A stretch of DNA of 64,000 bases from an uncultured Lysobacteraceae bacterium (GTDB lineage: Bacteria > Pseudomonadota > Gammaproteobacteria > Xanthomonadales > Xanthomonadaceae): the NCBI GenBank assembly GCA_902825775.1, contig CADECF010000003.1:235800-299799 (forward strand), written 5' to 3'. The notes under the pieces are model-generated. The model saw only the letters and a program-made list of their open reading frames with translations. It did no database searches and was not told where the DNA came from. The translations under genes and the position numbers were made by a program. This document shows, one piece after another, positions 8,279-17,795 of the stretch. The first letter of the stretch is position 1, and every line of letters starts with the position of its first letter.

Positions 8279-9556
8279 CTATCCCGGCCACATTTCGACT
8301 GTTCTGATAAAACGAAGCACATCAGTAAAATTGTTGTATAGCGGCGCAGGCGAAATACGGATCACATCCGGTTCCCGCCAATCGCCCAGAACGCCCTGAG
8401 TCGCTAGGTAATCGAACAGCTGACGTCCGCGCTCGCGTCCACCCACGACTCGCAACGACAATTGACAGCCGCGCCGTTCAGGCTCGCTCGGGGTGGCGAT
8501 CTGCAGCGTGCCGGAAAGACGTTCACGTATCAGCATTTCCAAATAACCGGTGAGCTTCACCGACTTCTCGCGCAACGCCGCCATACCGGCGCGTTCGAAC
8601 AGTTCCAGCGAGCCGCGCAACGGCGCCAGGCCCAGGATCGGCGGATTGCTGAGTTGCCAGCCGTCCGCGCCCGGCGTCGGTACGAATTCCGGGCCCATGC
8701 GGAAACGCGTCGATTGCTGATGGCCCCACCAACCCGCGAAACGCGGCCGATCGCTGCGCGCATGGCGCGCATGCACGAAACAGCCGGCCACGGCGCCCGG
8801 GCCGGAGTTCATGTACTTGTAATGGCACCAGACGGCGAAATCCGCATCGCTATCGTGCAATTGCAACGGAATATTGCCCACCGCGTGGGCGAGATCGAAA
8901 CCGACGATAGCGCCTGCGGCGTGGCCCAAGCGTGCTATTTCCTTCAGATCGAACGCCTGGCCGTTGCGGTATTGCACGCCGGGCCAGACGATCAACGCCA
9001 CGCGCGAACCGTGCTCGGCGATGGCGCGCTCGATGGATTGCATCGAAAAGGTGCCGTCCGGTTCGTCCGGTTGCAGTTCGATCAGGTCGTTCGCCGGATC
9101 GAAGCCATGGAACCGGACTTGCGATTCCAGCGCATAGCGGTCCGACGGGAATGCGCCGGCTTCCATCAGGATCGCGTGCCGTTCCCGCGTCGGCCGATAG
9201 AAGCTGACCATCATCAGATGAAGATTGGCGGTGAGCGAATTCATCGCCACCACTTCACCGGGATGCGCGCCGACGACGTTAGCGAGCGGGTCGCGGACCA
9301 GCTCGTGATAAGGCATCCACTGCGCCTGGCCGGTGAAATGGCCTTCGACCGCTTCCATCGCCCATTTGTCCAACACTTCTTCGACATGCGCTCGCGCGGA
9401 TTTGGGCTGCAGTCCGAGCGAGTTTCCGCAGAAGTAAGCCTGTTCCGCGCCGCCGTGCCGCGGAATCAGGAATTCGTTGCGGAACGCGCGCAGCGGATCG
9501 GCGTCATCCTGCGCCTGCGCGTAAGAGTAGGAATCCATGTCGTTCATTTCGGACAT
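8279..9556 (-). CDS. kynU: Kynureninase
   Basis: This PLP enzyme cleaves kynurenine or 3-hydroxykynurenine to (3-hydroxy)anthranilate and alanine. The 425-residue product keeps FCGNSLGLQPK near residue 42, the PLP-aspartate stretch GFDLAHAVGN (Asp221) and the Schiff-base lysine in HYKYMNSGPG (Lys247). The start at 9556 (MSEMNDMDSY) lies 14 bases after the ACMSD stop. Its stop is immediately followed by the GIY-YIG inverted-repeat element, which separates it from kmo. Confidence 0.95.
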   Translation of the reverse strand: MSEMNDMDSYSYAQAQDDADPLRAFRNEFLIPRHGGAEQAYFCGNSLGLQPKSARAHVEEVLDKWAMEAVEGHFTGQAQWMPYHELVRDPLANVVGAHPGEVVAMNSLTANLHLMMVSFYRPTRERHAILMEAGAFPSDRYALESQVRFHGFDPANDLIELQPDEPDGTFSMQSIERAIAEHGSRVALIVWPGVQYRNGQAFDLKEIARLGHAAGAIVGFDLAHAVGNIPLQLHDSDADFAVWCHYKYMNSGPGAVAGCFVHARHARSDRPRFAGWWGHQQSTRFRMGPEFVPTPGADGWQLSNPPILGLAPLRGSLELFERAGMAALREKSVKLTGYLEMLIRERLSGTLQIATPSEPERRGCQLSLRVVGGRERGRQLFDYLATQGVLGDWREPDVIRISPAPLYNNFTDVLRFIRTVEMWPG

Positions 9557-9570
9557 CGGCTACGTAGGCA

Positions 9571-10581
9571 TCAAGCGAAGCGGGAGGCGGGCAGGCCCAG
9601 CCATTCCAGCGCGGTCCCGTGGTACAGGCGGGCCTGCTCGGCCGGATTCAAGTCGAGCGCGGCGATGCCTGCGCCCGGCTCCTGTTCTCCAAGCGGGAAG
9701 GGATAGTCCGTGCCCAGCATCACCCGTTCCACGCCACAGGTGTCGATCAGGTATCGCAACGCACGCGGATCGGCGACCCAGGAGTCGAAGAAGACGCGGT
9801 GCAGATACTCGCGCGGATTGCGCGGATTGTCGGTGGCGACCAGGTCGGGACGCATGTTGAACCCGTGTTCGATGCGGCCGATGGTGTACGGAAACGCGCC
9901 GCCGCCGTGGGCGAAGCAGACTTTGAGTTTCGGCAAGCGTTCCAGCACGCCGCCGAAAATCAGGCAGCATGCGGCGCGCGCCTGTTCTGCCGGCATGCCG
10001 ACCAGCCAGGGCAGCCAATACTTGGGCATGGTGTCGGTGCCCATCATGTCCCAGGGATGCACCAGGATCGCCGCGCCCAGTTCGCTTGCAGCTTGGAAGA
10101 ATTCGAACAGTTCCGGCGCGTCCAGATTCCAGTCGCCGATGTGGGAACCGATCTGCACGCCCTGAAGGCCCAACTGGTCCATGCAACGTTCGAGTTCTTG
10201 CACGGCCAGCCGCGGAGACTGCAGCGGCACCGTGCCGATGCCGGCGTAGTGGCGCGGATGCTGGCGGCAGGTTTCCGCCATATGGTCGTTGAGCGCGGCA
10301 TGCAGTTCCAGCGCGTGGTGCGGCTTGGCCCAGTAGCTGAACATGACCGGCACCGTGCTGATCACCTGCACCTGCACGCCGAAACGCGCGTAGTCGGCGA
10401 TGCGTTCGTGCGGATCCCAGGTCTTGGGCCAGATCTCGCGGAAGAATTTGCCGTCTTTGTATATGCGGTGGCGGCCGTCGTCGCCGTGATGGATCACGGG
10501 GAAGCGGTTGTCGCCGTATTTGGCGGCGAGGTCCGGCCAGTCGCGCGGCAGGTAGTGGGCGTGGGTGTCTATTTTCAGCAT
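9571..10581 (-). CDS. nbaD: 2-amino-3-carboxymuconate-6-semialdehyde decarboxylase (ACMSD)
   Basis: ACMSD decarboxylates the ring-opened product of 3-hydroxyanthranilate to 2-aminomuconate semialdehyde, steering flux away from quinolinate and NAD. The 336-residue amidohydrolase begins MLKIDTHAHYLP, giving the metal-binding HxH (His7, His9), and has the ACMSD-typical QVQVISTVPVMFSYW and a C-terminal MLGTDYPFP with the catalytic aspartate. The start at 10581 is preferred over an upstream one because HxH should be at the extreme N-terminus. It is the third-last gene of the minus-strand kynurenine cluster. Confidence 0.93.
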   Translation of the reverse strand: MLKIDTHAHYLPRDWPDLAAKYGDNRFPVIHHGDDGRHRIYKDGKFFREIWPKTWDPHERIADYARFGVQVQVISTVPVMFSYWAKPHHALELHAALNDHMAETCRQHPRHYAGIGTVPLQSPRLAVQELERCMDQLGLQGVQIGSHIGDWNLDAPELFEFFQAASELGAAILVHPWDMMGTDTMPKYWLPWLVGMPAEQARAACCLIFGGVLERLPKLKVCFAHGGGAFPYTIGRIEHGFNMRPDLVATDNPRNPREYLHRVFFDSWVADPRALRYLIDTCGVERVMLGTDYPFPLGEQEPGAGIAALDLNPAEQARLYHGTALEWLGLPASRFA

Positions 10582-10592
10582 TGTATTTGGCA

Positions 10593-10940
10593 CTAAAAAA
10601 TCCACATTTCCGGGTGAACTACGATGTCCTCCCACGGATGGTCGGCAGAAAAGAAGACGATCTTCTCGCCGTTCTGCATGCCCACTTCGAAAGAACGGTC
10701 ATCAAGTCTCGCCCAGCTCACGGCCTCTAAACCGACCAAGCGCTGAAGCGGAGAGATGTCGAGCCATCCACCATCGAAAACGGTCATAGGCGGTTCTTCG
10801 CCCAGAACGTCCACTCTGCCCATGGCCTGGATGGTCCTGGATTCGAAATGGAACTGGACATCCCACTTGCCGACACCAATTTGGTTCAATTGGCGCCCGA
10901 CAATGTCGGGGATTGCGAAATCTGTGCTAATCGGAAGCAT
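10593..10940 (-). CDS. Unknown 115-residue protein inside the kynurenine cluster
   Basis: I do not recognise this gene. It encodes a small, soluble, beta-rich protein beginning MLPISTDFAIPDIVGRQL. Its C-terminal half (LVGLEAVSWARLDDRSFEVG, then NGEKIVFFSADHPWEDIVVH) faintly resembles small proteins of the DUF6188/immunity-like kind, but this is weak. It sits 8 bases after the HAO stop and 11 bases before the ACMSD start, so it is in the operon. Its base composition looks less GC-rich than its neighbours. No catalytic motif is visible. Confidence 0.6.
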   Translation of the reverse strand: MLPISTDFAIPDIVGRQLNQIGVGKWDVQFHFESRTIQAMGRVDVLGEEPPMTVFDGGWLDISPLQRLVGLEAVSWARLDDRSFEVGMQNGEKIVFFSADHPWEDIVVHPEMWIF

Positions 10941-10948
10941 CGCGGCCC

Positions 10949-11479
10949 TCAGGTGTCCGGCATCACATACTTCGACGGCGCCGGGTTCAGGTGCCCGCAG
11001 TGCTTGCAAGTCCGATGTTCGACGGAGGAATAGAACCGCTCGAACACCGGCGGAAAGTCCTTTTCGATGTCGTGCAGGAAGAAATACTCTTCGTAAATCT
11101 TGTGGTTGCAGTTCTCGCAGAACCACATCAGGCCGTCGTCCTCGTGCGGCAGGCGCTTGCGTTCGATAACCAGACCGATGGAGTTGGGCCCGCGCTGAGG
11201 CGAGTGCGGCACGCGCGGCGGCAGCAGGAAGGTTTCGCCTGCCTTGATCGGGATGTCGCGGACTTTCCCGCCCTCTTGGATGCGCAACGTCATCTCGCCT
11301 TCGAGCTGGTAAAACCATTCCGGACCTTCGTCCCAGTGATAATCGGTGCGCTGGTTCGGCCCGCCGACCACCATCACGATGAAGTCGCCGTCGTAGACGC
11401 ATTTGTTGCCGACCGGCGGTTTGAGCAGATGGCGATGCTCTTCGATCCAGGCCTGGAAATTCAGCGGTGCGGCTAGCAT
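10949..11479 (-). CDS. nbaC: 3-hydroxyanthranilate 3,4-dioxygenase
   Basis: This cupin opens the ring of 3-hydroxyanthranilate with O2 to give 2-amino-3-carboxymuconate semialdehyde. The 176-residue length fits the bacterial enzyme. The iron ligands are visible as His48, Glu54 and His92 in [16 protein letters not shown] and [10 protein letters not shown]. Two C-terminal CxxC pairs (Cys121/124 and Cys158/161) form the rubredoxin-like second metal site of bacterial HAOs. The start at 11479 lies 4 bases after the deaminase stop. Confidence 0.95.
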   Translation of the reverse strand: MLAAPLNFQAWIEEHRHLLKPPVGNKCVYDGDFIVMVVGGPNQRTDYHWDEGPEWFYQLEGEMTLRIQEGGKVRDIPIKAGETFLLPPRVPHSPQRGPNSIGLVIERKRLPHEDDGLMWFCENCNHKIYEEYFFLHDIEKDFPPVFERFYSSVEHRTCKHCGHLNPAPSKYVMPDT

Positions 11480-11483
11480 GGCG

Positions 11484-11912
11484 CTACTCCTTGATCCGCG
11501 CGACGCATTTGAGTTCGATCGCGATCGGCGTCGGCAGGGCGGTGATCCCGAGCGTGGTTCGGCAGGGCGCGCTGGCCACATCCGGGAAATGCTCGGCCCA
11601 GACGGCATTGTAGGCCTTGAAGTCGTGCGCCATGTCGGTGAGGTAGACGGTGACGTCGACCAAGTCCTCCCAGCGCGCGCCGCTGGCTTCCAGTACGGCG
11701 CGGACGTTGGCGAAGACCGCATGCGTCTGCGCGACGATGTCGTACTTTCGGACGCGCCCGTCGGCGAACATCTCGTTGCCGGGGATGGCATCGGTGGCTG
11801 GATCGCGCGGGCCGATGCCGGACAGGAAAAGCAGTTCGCCGACGCGGCGCGCGTGCGGATAGGCGCCGACGGGTTTCGGCGCGGCGCTGGCATTGATCGA
11901 TGATGAGGTCAT
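11484..11912 (-). CDS. nbaF: 2-aminomuconate deaminase, RidA/YjgF family
   Basis: The 142-residue protein is a RidA-family member of the length found for Pseudomonas 2-aminomuconate deaminase, which converts 2-aminomuconate to 4-oxalocrotonate. The family core is clear: [20 protein letters not shown] at the N-terminus and a C-terminal [19 protein letters not shown] with the substrate-binding arginine. The precise substrate is inferred from the neighbouring HAO, ACMSD and semialdehyde dehydrogenase genes rather than from a residue signature. Confidence 0.88.
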   Translation of the reverse strand: MTSSSINASAAPKPVGAYPHARRVGELLFLSGIGPRDPATDAIPGNEMFADGRVRKYDIVAQTHAVFANVRAVLEASGARWEDLVDVTVYLTDMAHDFKAYNAVWAEHFPDVASAPCRTTLGITALPTPIAIELKCVARIKE

Positions 11913-11926
11913 GGCGATTCCTGCGC

Positions 11927-12580
11927 TCAGTCCATCAGCGAAATGGAATCGATGGCCGTGCGGTACGCGGCGGCGACCTCATCCGCAGCGGCGACGTCGA
12001 TCGATAGTTGCCGCACGCGGCCGTTTTCGAGGCTGTAGACCCAGCCATGCACCGCCACCTGCTGGCCGCGCGCCCACGCGTCCTGCACGATCGTGGTCTG
12101 GCAGACGTTGAGCACCTGCTCGATCACGTTGAGCTCGCACAGGCGTTCGTGGCGCGACCGGACCGGGCCCGCTTCTTCCAGCAGGCCTTCGTGCTTCTGC
12201 ATCACATCGCCGACGTGGCGCAACCAGTTGTCGGCCAGGCCGACACGGGTGCCGGTGAGCGTGGCATGGACGCCGCTGCAGCCGTAATGGCCGACGATCA
12301 GGATATGTTCGACCTTCAGCAGATCGACCGCGAACTGGATCGCGCTCAAGCAATTGAGATCGGTATGCACCACCAGATTGGCCACGTTGCGGTGCACGAA
12401 CACTTCGCCCGGATCCAGTCCCAGGATCTGGTTGGCCGGCACGCGCGAATCCGAGCAGCCGATCCACAAATACTTGGGGGTTTGCTGTTTCGAGAGCCGG
12501 TCGAAGAAGCCGGGATCCTCGCGGACCACGCGTTCGGCCCATTCGCGGTTGTTGCGCAGCAGTTCGTCGAGCGCGGTCAT
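11927..12580 (-). CDS. can: Beta-class carbonic anhydrase
   Basis: This cytoplasmic zinc enzyme interconverts CO2 and bicarbonate. The 217-residue product has the zinc ligands Cys42 (with the Asp44-Arg46 dyad, CSDSR), His98 and Cys101 (VGHYGCSG). Its start overlaps the stop of the upstream aldehyde dehydrogenase by four bases (ATGA), so it is translationally coupled to the aminomuconate pathway. A plausible reason is handling of the CO2 released by ACMSD, but that is inference. Confidence 0.95.
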   Translation of the reverse strand: MTALDELLRNNREWAERVVREDPGFFDRLSKQQTPKYLWIGCSDSRVPANQILGLDPGEVFVHRNVANLVVHTDLNCLSAIQFAVDLLKVEHILIVGHYGCSGVHATLTGTRVGLADNWLRHVGDVMQKHEGLLEEAGPVRSRHERLCELNVIEQVLNVCQTTIVQDAWARGQQVAVHGWVYSLENGRVRQLSIDVAAADEVAAAYRTAIDSISLMD

Positions 12581-14004
12581 GACAGTGCGATGCCTATGTT
12601 CTTGGGTTCGGTGAAGAAACGCATCGCCTCGGCGCCGCCTTCGCGGCCCAGGCCGGACTGGCCCATGCCGCCGAACGGCGTGCGCAGGTCGCGCATCAGC
12701 CAGCTGTTGATCCAGACGATGCCGGCATGGATCTCGGCGCCGATGCGGTGCGCGCGATTCAGATCGCGGGTCCATATCGACGTGGCCAGGCCGTAGTCGC
12801 CGGTATTGGCCAGCGATAGCGCCTGATCGTCGTTGTCGAAGGGTTGCAGGGTTACGACCGGACCGAAGATCTCGTCGCGGTTGGTCGCGCAATCCGGGCC
12901 GAGGCCTTCGACGACGGTGGGTTCGACGAACCAGCCCGGGCGCTCCAGAATTTTGCCTCCGCACAGTATCTGGCCGCCTTCATCGCGCGCGCGCGCGATC
13001 GCGGCCACGACTTTGTCGAAATGCGCCTGCGACACCAGCGGCCCGAGCTGTACGTCGCTGTCGATCGGATCGCCTACGCGCAATGCCGACGCGCGTTGCA
13101 CCAGCGCATCGCGGAACTGGCTGTAGATGCCGCGCTCGACCAGGATGCGCGATCCGCACAGGCAGATCTGGCCGCTGTTCTGGAAGGCCGAACGCACGAT
13201 CGTATCGAGATGGTCGCGCCAGTCGCTGTCGGCGAAGACCAATGTCGCGTTCTTGCCGCCCAGTTCCAGCGATACTTTCTTCAACATCGGCGCGGCGATG
13301 CCGGCGATGCGCTTGCCGACGGCCGTGCTGCCGGTGAACGAAATCGCCTTGACGGCGGGATGGGAAACGATCGCTTCGCCGACGCTCGGGCCGAGACCGT
13401 TGACGATGTTGAGGACGCCTTTCGGAAAACCGATCCCGGCCATCAGCTCGCCGAGCATGGTCGCGGTCTGCGGGGTCACTTCGGACGGTTTTGCGACGAC
13501 GGTATTGCCGGCGGCGAGTGCGGGCGCGATCTTCCAAGTGAACAGATACAGCGGCAGGTTCCACGGCGAAATCGTACCGACCACACCCAGCGGCTGCCGC
13601 AGCGTGTAGTTCAGCCCGGCCTGGCCGTGATGCGATTCGCTGGCGAACTGGGTCGCCGCATGCGCGAAGAAACGCAGGTTGGATACGGCGCGCGGAATTT
13701 CCATTTCGCGTGCGAGTTTCAACGGCTTGCCGCCATCGCGGGACTCGGCGTGGGCGAAATCCTCGAGGCGCGCTTCCAGCGCATCGGCGAGTTTTTCGAG
13801 CCAGCGTGCGCGTTCGGTGTTGGGCAGTTTCGACCAGGCGGGGAATGCGGCCTGCGCGGCAGCGACGGCCGCTTGGACATCGCTCGCGTCGCCATCGGCG
13901 ACCTGGGCGAAAGGTTTCCCGGCGGCCGGATCGAAGACGTCGAGCCAGCGCCCGTTGGCCGGGGCGCGCGCCTTGCCGTCGATCCAGTGAGGGAGCTGTT
14001 GCAT
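12577..14004 (-). CDS. nbaE: 2-aminomuconic 6-semialdehyde dehydrogenase
   Basis: This NAD-dependent aldehyde dehydrogenase oxidises 2-aminomuconate semialdehyde to 2-aminomuconate. The 475-residue protein shows the general base in SLELGGKN (Glu247), the catalytic cysteine in NSGQICLCGSR (Cys281), and FTGSTAVGKRI of the NAD fold. The cysteine context ICLC fits the hydroxymuconic/aminomuconic semialdehyde subfamily. The substrate call rests mainly on the operon. It overlaps can by four bases. A repeat-containing gap of about 165 bases separates it from the SDR gene upstream. Confidence 0.9.
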   Translation of the reverse strand: MQQLPHWIDGKARAPANGRWLDVFDPAAGKPFAQVADGDASDVQAAVAAAQAAFPAWSKLPNTERARWLEKLADALEARLEDFAHAESRDGGKPLKLAREMEIPRAVSNLRFFAHAATQFASESHHGQAGLNYTLRQPLGVVGTISPWNLPLYLFTWKIAPALAAGNTVVAKPSEVTPQTATMLGELMAGIGFPKGVLNIVNGLGPSVGEAIVSHPAVKAISFTGSTAVGKRIAGIAAPMLKKVSLELGGKNATLVFADSDWRDHLDTIVRSAFQNSGQICLCGSRILVERGIYSQFRDALVQRASALRVGDPIDSDVQLGPLVSQAHFDKVVAAIARARDEGGQILCGGKILERPGWFVEPTVVEGLGPDCATNRDEIFGPVVTLQPFDNDDQALSLANTGDYGLATSIWTRDLNRAHRIGAEIHAGIVWINSWLMRDLRTPFGGMGQSGLGREGGAEAMRFFTEPKNIGIALS

Positions 14005-14054
14005 GCCCTTTAGCTTAACCGATAGCTTTGTGAAGCGGTTTTCGTAAGGGATTT

Positions 14055-14136
14055 TGTGGGAGCGGCTTTAGCCGCGAGCTTTTCGAAAACCCGGCACTAT
14101 TGAGGAAAGGAGCTCGCGGCTAAAGCTGCTCCCACA
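14055..14136. repeat. Family C hairpin repeat
   Basis: Arms at 14055-14080 and 14111-14136 pair with one mismatch. The core is GGAGCGGCTTTAGCCGCGAG. It lies between the SDR gene and the aldehyde dehydrogenase gene and may act as a partial terminator or mRNA stabiliser. Confidence 0.88.
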
Positions 14137-14170
14137 ATAGCCGCTCCTACAAAAACTATACGAAGCAGGG

Positions 14171-14956
14171 CTAAATGGAATTCATGCGGCCGCCATCGAC
14201 CGCCAGGCTCACGCCGTTGATATAAGCCGCCGCCGGCGAACATAAGAAGGCGATCACGCCCCCGGTTTCCTCGGGCTTGGCGAAGCGGCCGGCGGGCACG
14301 GTGGCGCGCATGGCGGCGATCACGGCGTCCTCGGACTTGCTCTGCGCTTTGGCGCGATCGTGCACGATCTGCTCGACGCGCGAAGTTTCGGTATAGCCCG
14401 GCAGTACGTTGTTGACGGTGATGCCCAGCGGCGCCAGTTCGCGCGACAGGGTCTTGGCCCAGCTGGCGACGGCGCCGCGCACGGTATTCGATACGCCCAA
14501 TCCGGCGATCGGTTCCTTGACCGAAGTCGAAACCACGTTGACGACACGGCCCCAATTCGCCGCTTGCATGCCCGGCAACACCGCCTGCAGCAGAAGGTGG
14601 TTGGCGATCAGATGCCTGTTGAACGCATCCAGGAAGGCTTCAGGCTCGGCGCTCTGCGCGGGACCGCTGGGCGGACCGCCGGTGTTGTTGACCAGGATAT
14701 GCACCGGCCTTTCGGCGGCGAGGGCTGTCGCGAGGGTCCGTAATTCTTCGCTTTTCGATACGTCGGCGGCGATCCAGCCGTGCCGCTGCTCGCCGCTGCG
14801 GGGCAGGGCGTCGGCGACTTGCCGCAGCGCTTCGGCGCGGCGCGCGAGCACGGTCACATCGGCGCCGAGCAGGGCGAGTTCGTGGGCCGTGGCGCGGCCG
14901 ATGCCTTCGGAAGCGCCGCAGACGAGCGCGTGTTTGCCGCTGAGATTCAGGTCCAT
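14171..14956 (-). CDS. SDR-family protein lacking the YxxxK active site
   Basis: The 261-residue protein has an SDR fold: ALVCGASEGIGRATAHELAL (NAD(P)-binding glycine motif), ILVNNTGGPP, and a C-terminal FLCSPAAAYINGVSLAVDGG. At the catalytic site the usual Ser...TyrxxxLys is replaced: after VVSTSVKEPIAGLG comes SNTVRGAV, so Tyr is Ser and Lys is Arg. This resembles the beta-ketoacyl-ACP-reductase-like SDR subgroup that departs from the catalytic tetrad. It precedes the kynurenine genes in the same orientation, but a 165-base gap with a hairpin lies between, so membership in the pathway is uncertain. Confidence 0.85.
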   Translation of the reverse strand: MDLNLSGKHALVCGASEGIGRATAHELALLGADVTVLARRAEALRQVADALPRSGEQRHGWIAADVSKSEELRTLATALAAERPVHILVNNTGGPPSGPAQSAEPEAFLDAFNRHLIANHLLLQAVLPGMQAANWGRVVNVVSTSVKEPIAGLGVSNTVRGAVASWAKTLSRELAPLGITVNNVLPGYTETSRVEQIVHDRAKAQSKSEDAVIAAMRATVPAGRFAKPEETGGVIAFLCSPAAAYINGVSLAVDGGRMNSI

Positions 14957-14969
14957 GGATTTCCCTGGC

Positions 14970-15602
14970 TTAGGCTTCGCGCGACCGCATCATGCCGGCG
15001 ACCGCTCGGGCATCGGGATCGGTTTGGCCGGACAATGCGACGATCACCGCGTGGCGATTGGCTTCCGGATGGTTCTGGCTGAGCTTGAACTTCATTTCGA
15101 TGCGCTGCGGCACGAAACGGAAACCGACGATACCGCGCAACTGGCTGCGGTGATCGTCGCGCTCGGGTTCGAATTCCCAATCGCTGCCGACCAGCGCTTC
15201 GAAGCGCCGGCTCAGTCGCGATACCAGGTCGGCCAGGCCGGCTTCATCGTCGTAGCGCTGCAGCGTGCCGCGCAGGTGGGCGACGGCGTAGTTCCAGGTC
15301 GGGACGCGCGCGGCTTCTTCCTTGTCCGGATACCAGCCGGGCGACACGTAAGCATGCGGGCCGTGCAGGATCATCAGCACGTCGCCTTCGTGGCGCGCCT
15401 GCGGATTGGGCTTCGCCCAATGGCCTTCGATCAGCACCGCGTCGCCGTCGCGGCGATACAGCACCGGCAAGTGGCTCGCATGGGTTTCGCCTTGCGCATC
15501 GGTGGTGATCAGCGTGACGAATGAGTCGGCCGCGATCAGCGCGTCCAGTTGCGCCAGTTCGGCTTCGGCGAACGCGCGCGGCAGGTACATCTGCGCGCTC
15601 AT
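14970..15602 (-). CDS. PaiB-like FMN-binding (negative transcriptional regulator) family protein
   Basis: The 210-residue protein matches the PaiB family, a split-barrel flavin-binding fold once linked to repression of sporulation and degradative enzymes in Bacillus. Family stretches include MYLPRAFAE at the N-terminus, THASHLPVLYR, GPHAYVSPGWYP and VPTWNYAVAHLRG, and the C-terminal FKLSQNHPEANR. The start at 15602 overlaps the preceding small gene by four bases. Its role here is not shown by neighbours. Confidence 0.88.
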   Translation of the reverse strand: MSAQMYLPRAFAEAELAQLDALIAADSFVTLITTDAQGETHASHLPVLYRRDGDAVLIEGHWAKPNPQARHEGDVLMILHGPHAYVSPGWYPDKEEAARVPTWNYAVAHLRGTLQRYDDEAGLADLVSRLSRRFEALVGSDWEFEPERDDHRSQLRGIVGFRFVPQRIEMKFKLSQNHPEANRHAVIVALSGQTDPDARAVAGMMRSREA

Positions 15603-15901
15603 GCGCGGCTGCCGAGTTGCTGGATCATGCGCGGACGCAGGCTTTCGTCGGTCAATCCCTGCGGCGGCGCGATTTCGGCAAGGCTGAAGCCGCGCGCCAG
15701 GGCGTCGTCCTCGTCCAGGCCGTCGAAGGCTACGAATTCCGCGTCCATCATCATCGCGCGGGCAGTGTCCTCGCTGTCGTAAACCAGCGTGTTGCCGTCG
15801 CTGTCGAAGACATCGGCGACGCCCGATTCGTGCACGTGCAGGCGCGCCCATACGATCGTGCGGCCGAGCGTGGCCAGCCACCATTCGTAGCGGCCGCTCA
15901 T
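15599..15901 (-). CDS. Unknown 100-residue acidic protein
   Basis: I do not recognise a named family. The protein starts MSGRYEWWLATLGRTIVWARL and is rich in Asp and Glu (VADVFDSDGNTLVYDSEDTA, then FDGLDEDDALARGF). No signal, membrane segment or catalytic motif is seen. It overlaps its neighbours by four bases on both sides (ATGA with the membrane protein gene upstream and with paiB downstream), so the three genes form one tightly coupled unit. Confidence 0.72.
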   Translation of the reverse strand: MSGRYEWWLATLGRTIVWARLHVHESGVADVFDSDGNTLVYDSEDTARAMMMDAEFVAFDGLDEDDALARGFSLAEIAPPQGLTDESLRPRMIQQLGSRA

Positions 15902-16206
15902 GCCGCACCTGCCAGCGACCACAGCCATAGCAGGCCGGCGCAAACCAGGCCGAACAGGATGGTCATCAACGACAGCCGCGCAGGCGTGGCCAGGCCGCTG
16001 AATTGCGGGTCGTGCGTCTGCCGGTAGCCGCCGGCTAGCAGCCACCACAGTGCGGACGGTTTGAGGAAGGCACCCGGACCGAGTTGTTCGGCGATCGCCG
16101 GGTGGCGGTCGCGCACATGCACCAGCGCCAGCGGCCAGAAGATCACGAATGCGCAGGCGCCGGCGATGGCGATGGCGACGAAGAGGAGGGCGAAGAAGAG
16201 GATCAC
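15898..16206 (-). CDS. Small two-helix membrane protein
   Basis: The 102-residue protein has a hydrophobic N-terminal segment (about residues 2-30, MILFFALLFVAIAIAGACAF) and a C-terminal one (about 78-99, LSLMTILFGLVCAGLLWLWS). Between them lies a polar loop. I do not recognise a family. It is the first gene of a three-gene unit with the 100-residue protein and paiB, joined by ATGA overlaps. The start is 23 bases from the palindrome that follows asnS. Confidence 0.72.
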   Translation of the reverse strand: MILFFALLFVAIAIAGACAFVIFWPLALVHVRDRHPAIAEQLGPGAFLKPSALWWLLAGGYRQTHDPQFSGLATPARLSLMTILFGLVCAGLLWLWSLAGAA

Positions 16207-16228
16207 GTTCTGGCGTTACCTTCGATTC

Positions 16229-16324
16229 CCGTCATTCCTGCGAAAGCAGGAACCCATTTTGACGTTGTTGTTCTTGTTCGAAAATCAAGATCAAAATGGG
16301 TCCCAGCTTTCGCTGGGATGACGG
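16229..16324. repeat. Family E hairpin repeat downstream of asnS
   Basis: Arms at 16229-16262 and 16291-16324 pair with several mismatches (cores GTCATTCCTGCGAAAGCAGG and CCCAGCTTTCGCTGGGATGA). It is related to the CGTCATTCCCGCGAAGGCGG repeats at 7885 and 34020. It ends 5 bases from the asnS stop and may serve as its transcription end. Confidence 0.82.
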
Positions 16325-16329
16325 TGTGG

Positions 16330-17730
<1,401 letters not shown>

Positions 17731-17733
17731 ACC

Positions 17734-17763
17734 TTGAATCCTGCGTTTTAGAAACGATATAGG
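17734..17763 (+). promoter_or_regulatory. Candidate sigma-70 promoter for the Fe-S carrier gene
   Basis: TTGAAT at 17734-17739 and TATAGG at 17758-17763 are 18 bases apart, 33 bases before the ATG at 17796. A TAGAAT box at 17783-17788, seven bases before the same ATG, is a competing -10 that would give a leaderless message. Confidence 0.45.
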
Positions 17764-17795
17764 TCGTGCAGTTTAACAAGAGTAGAATGCGGTTC

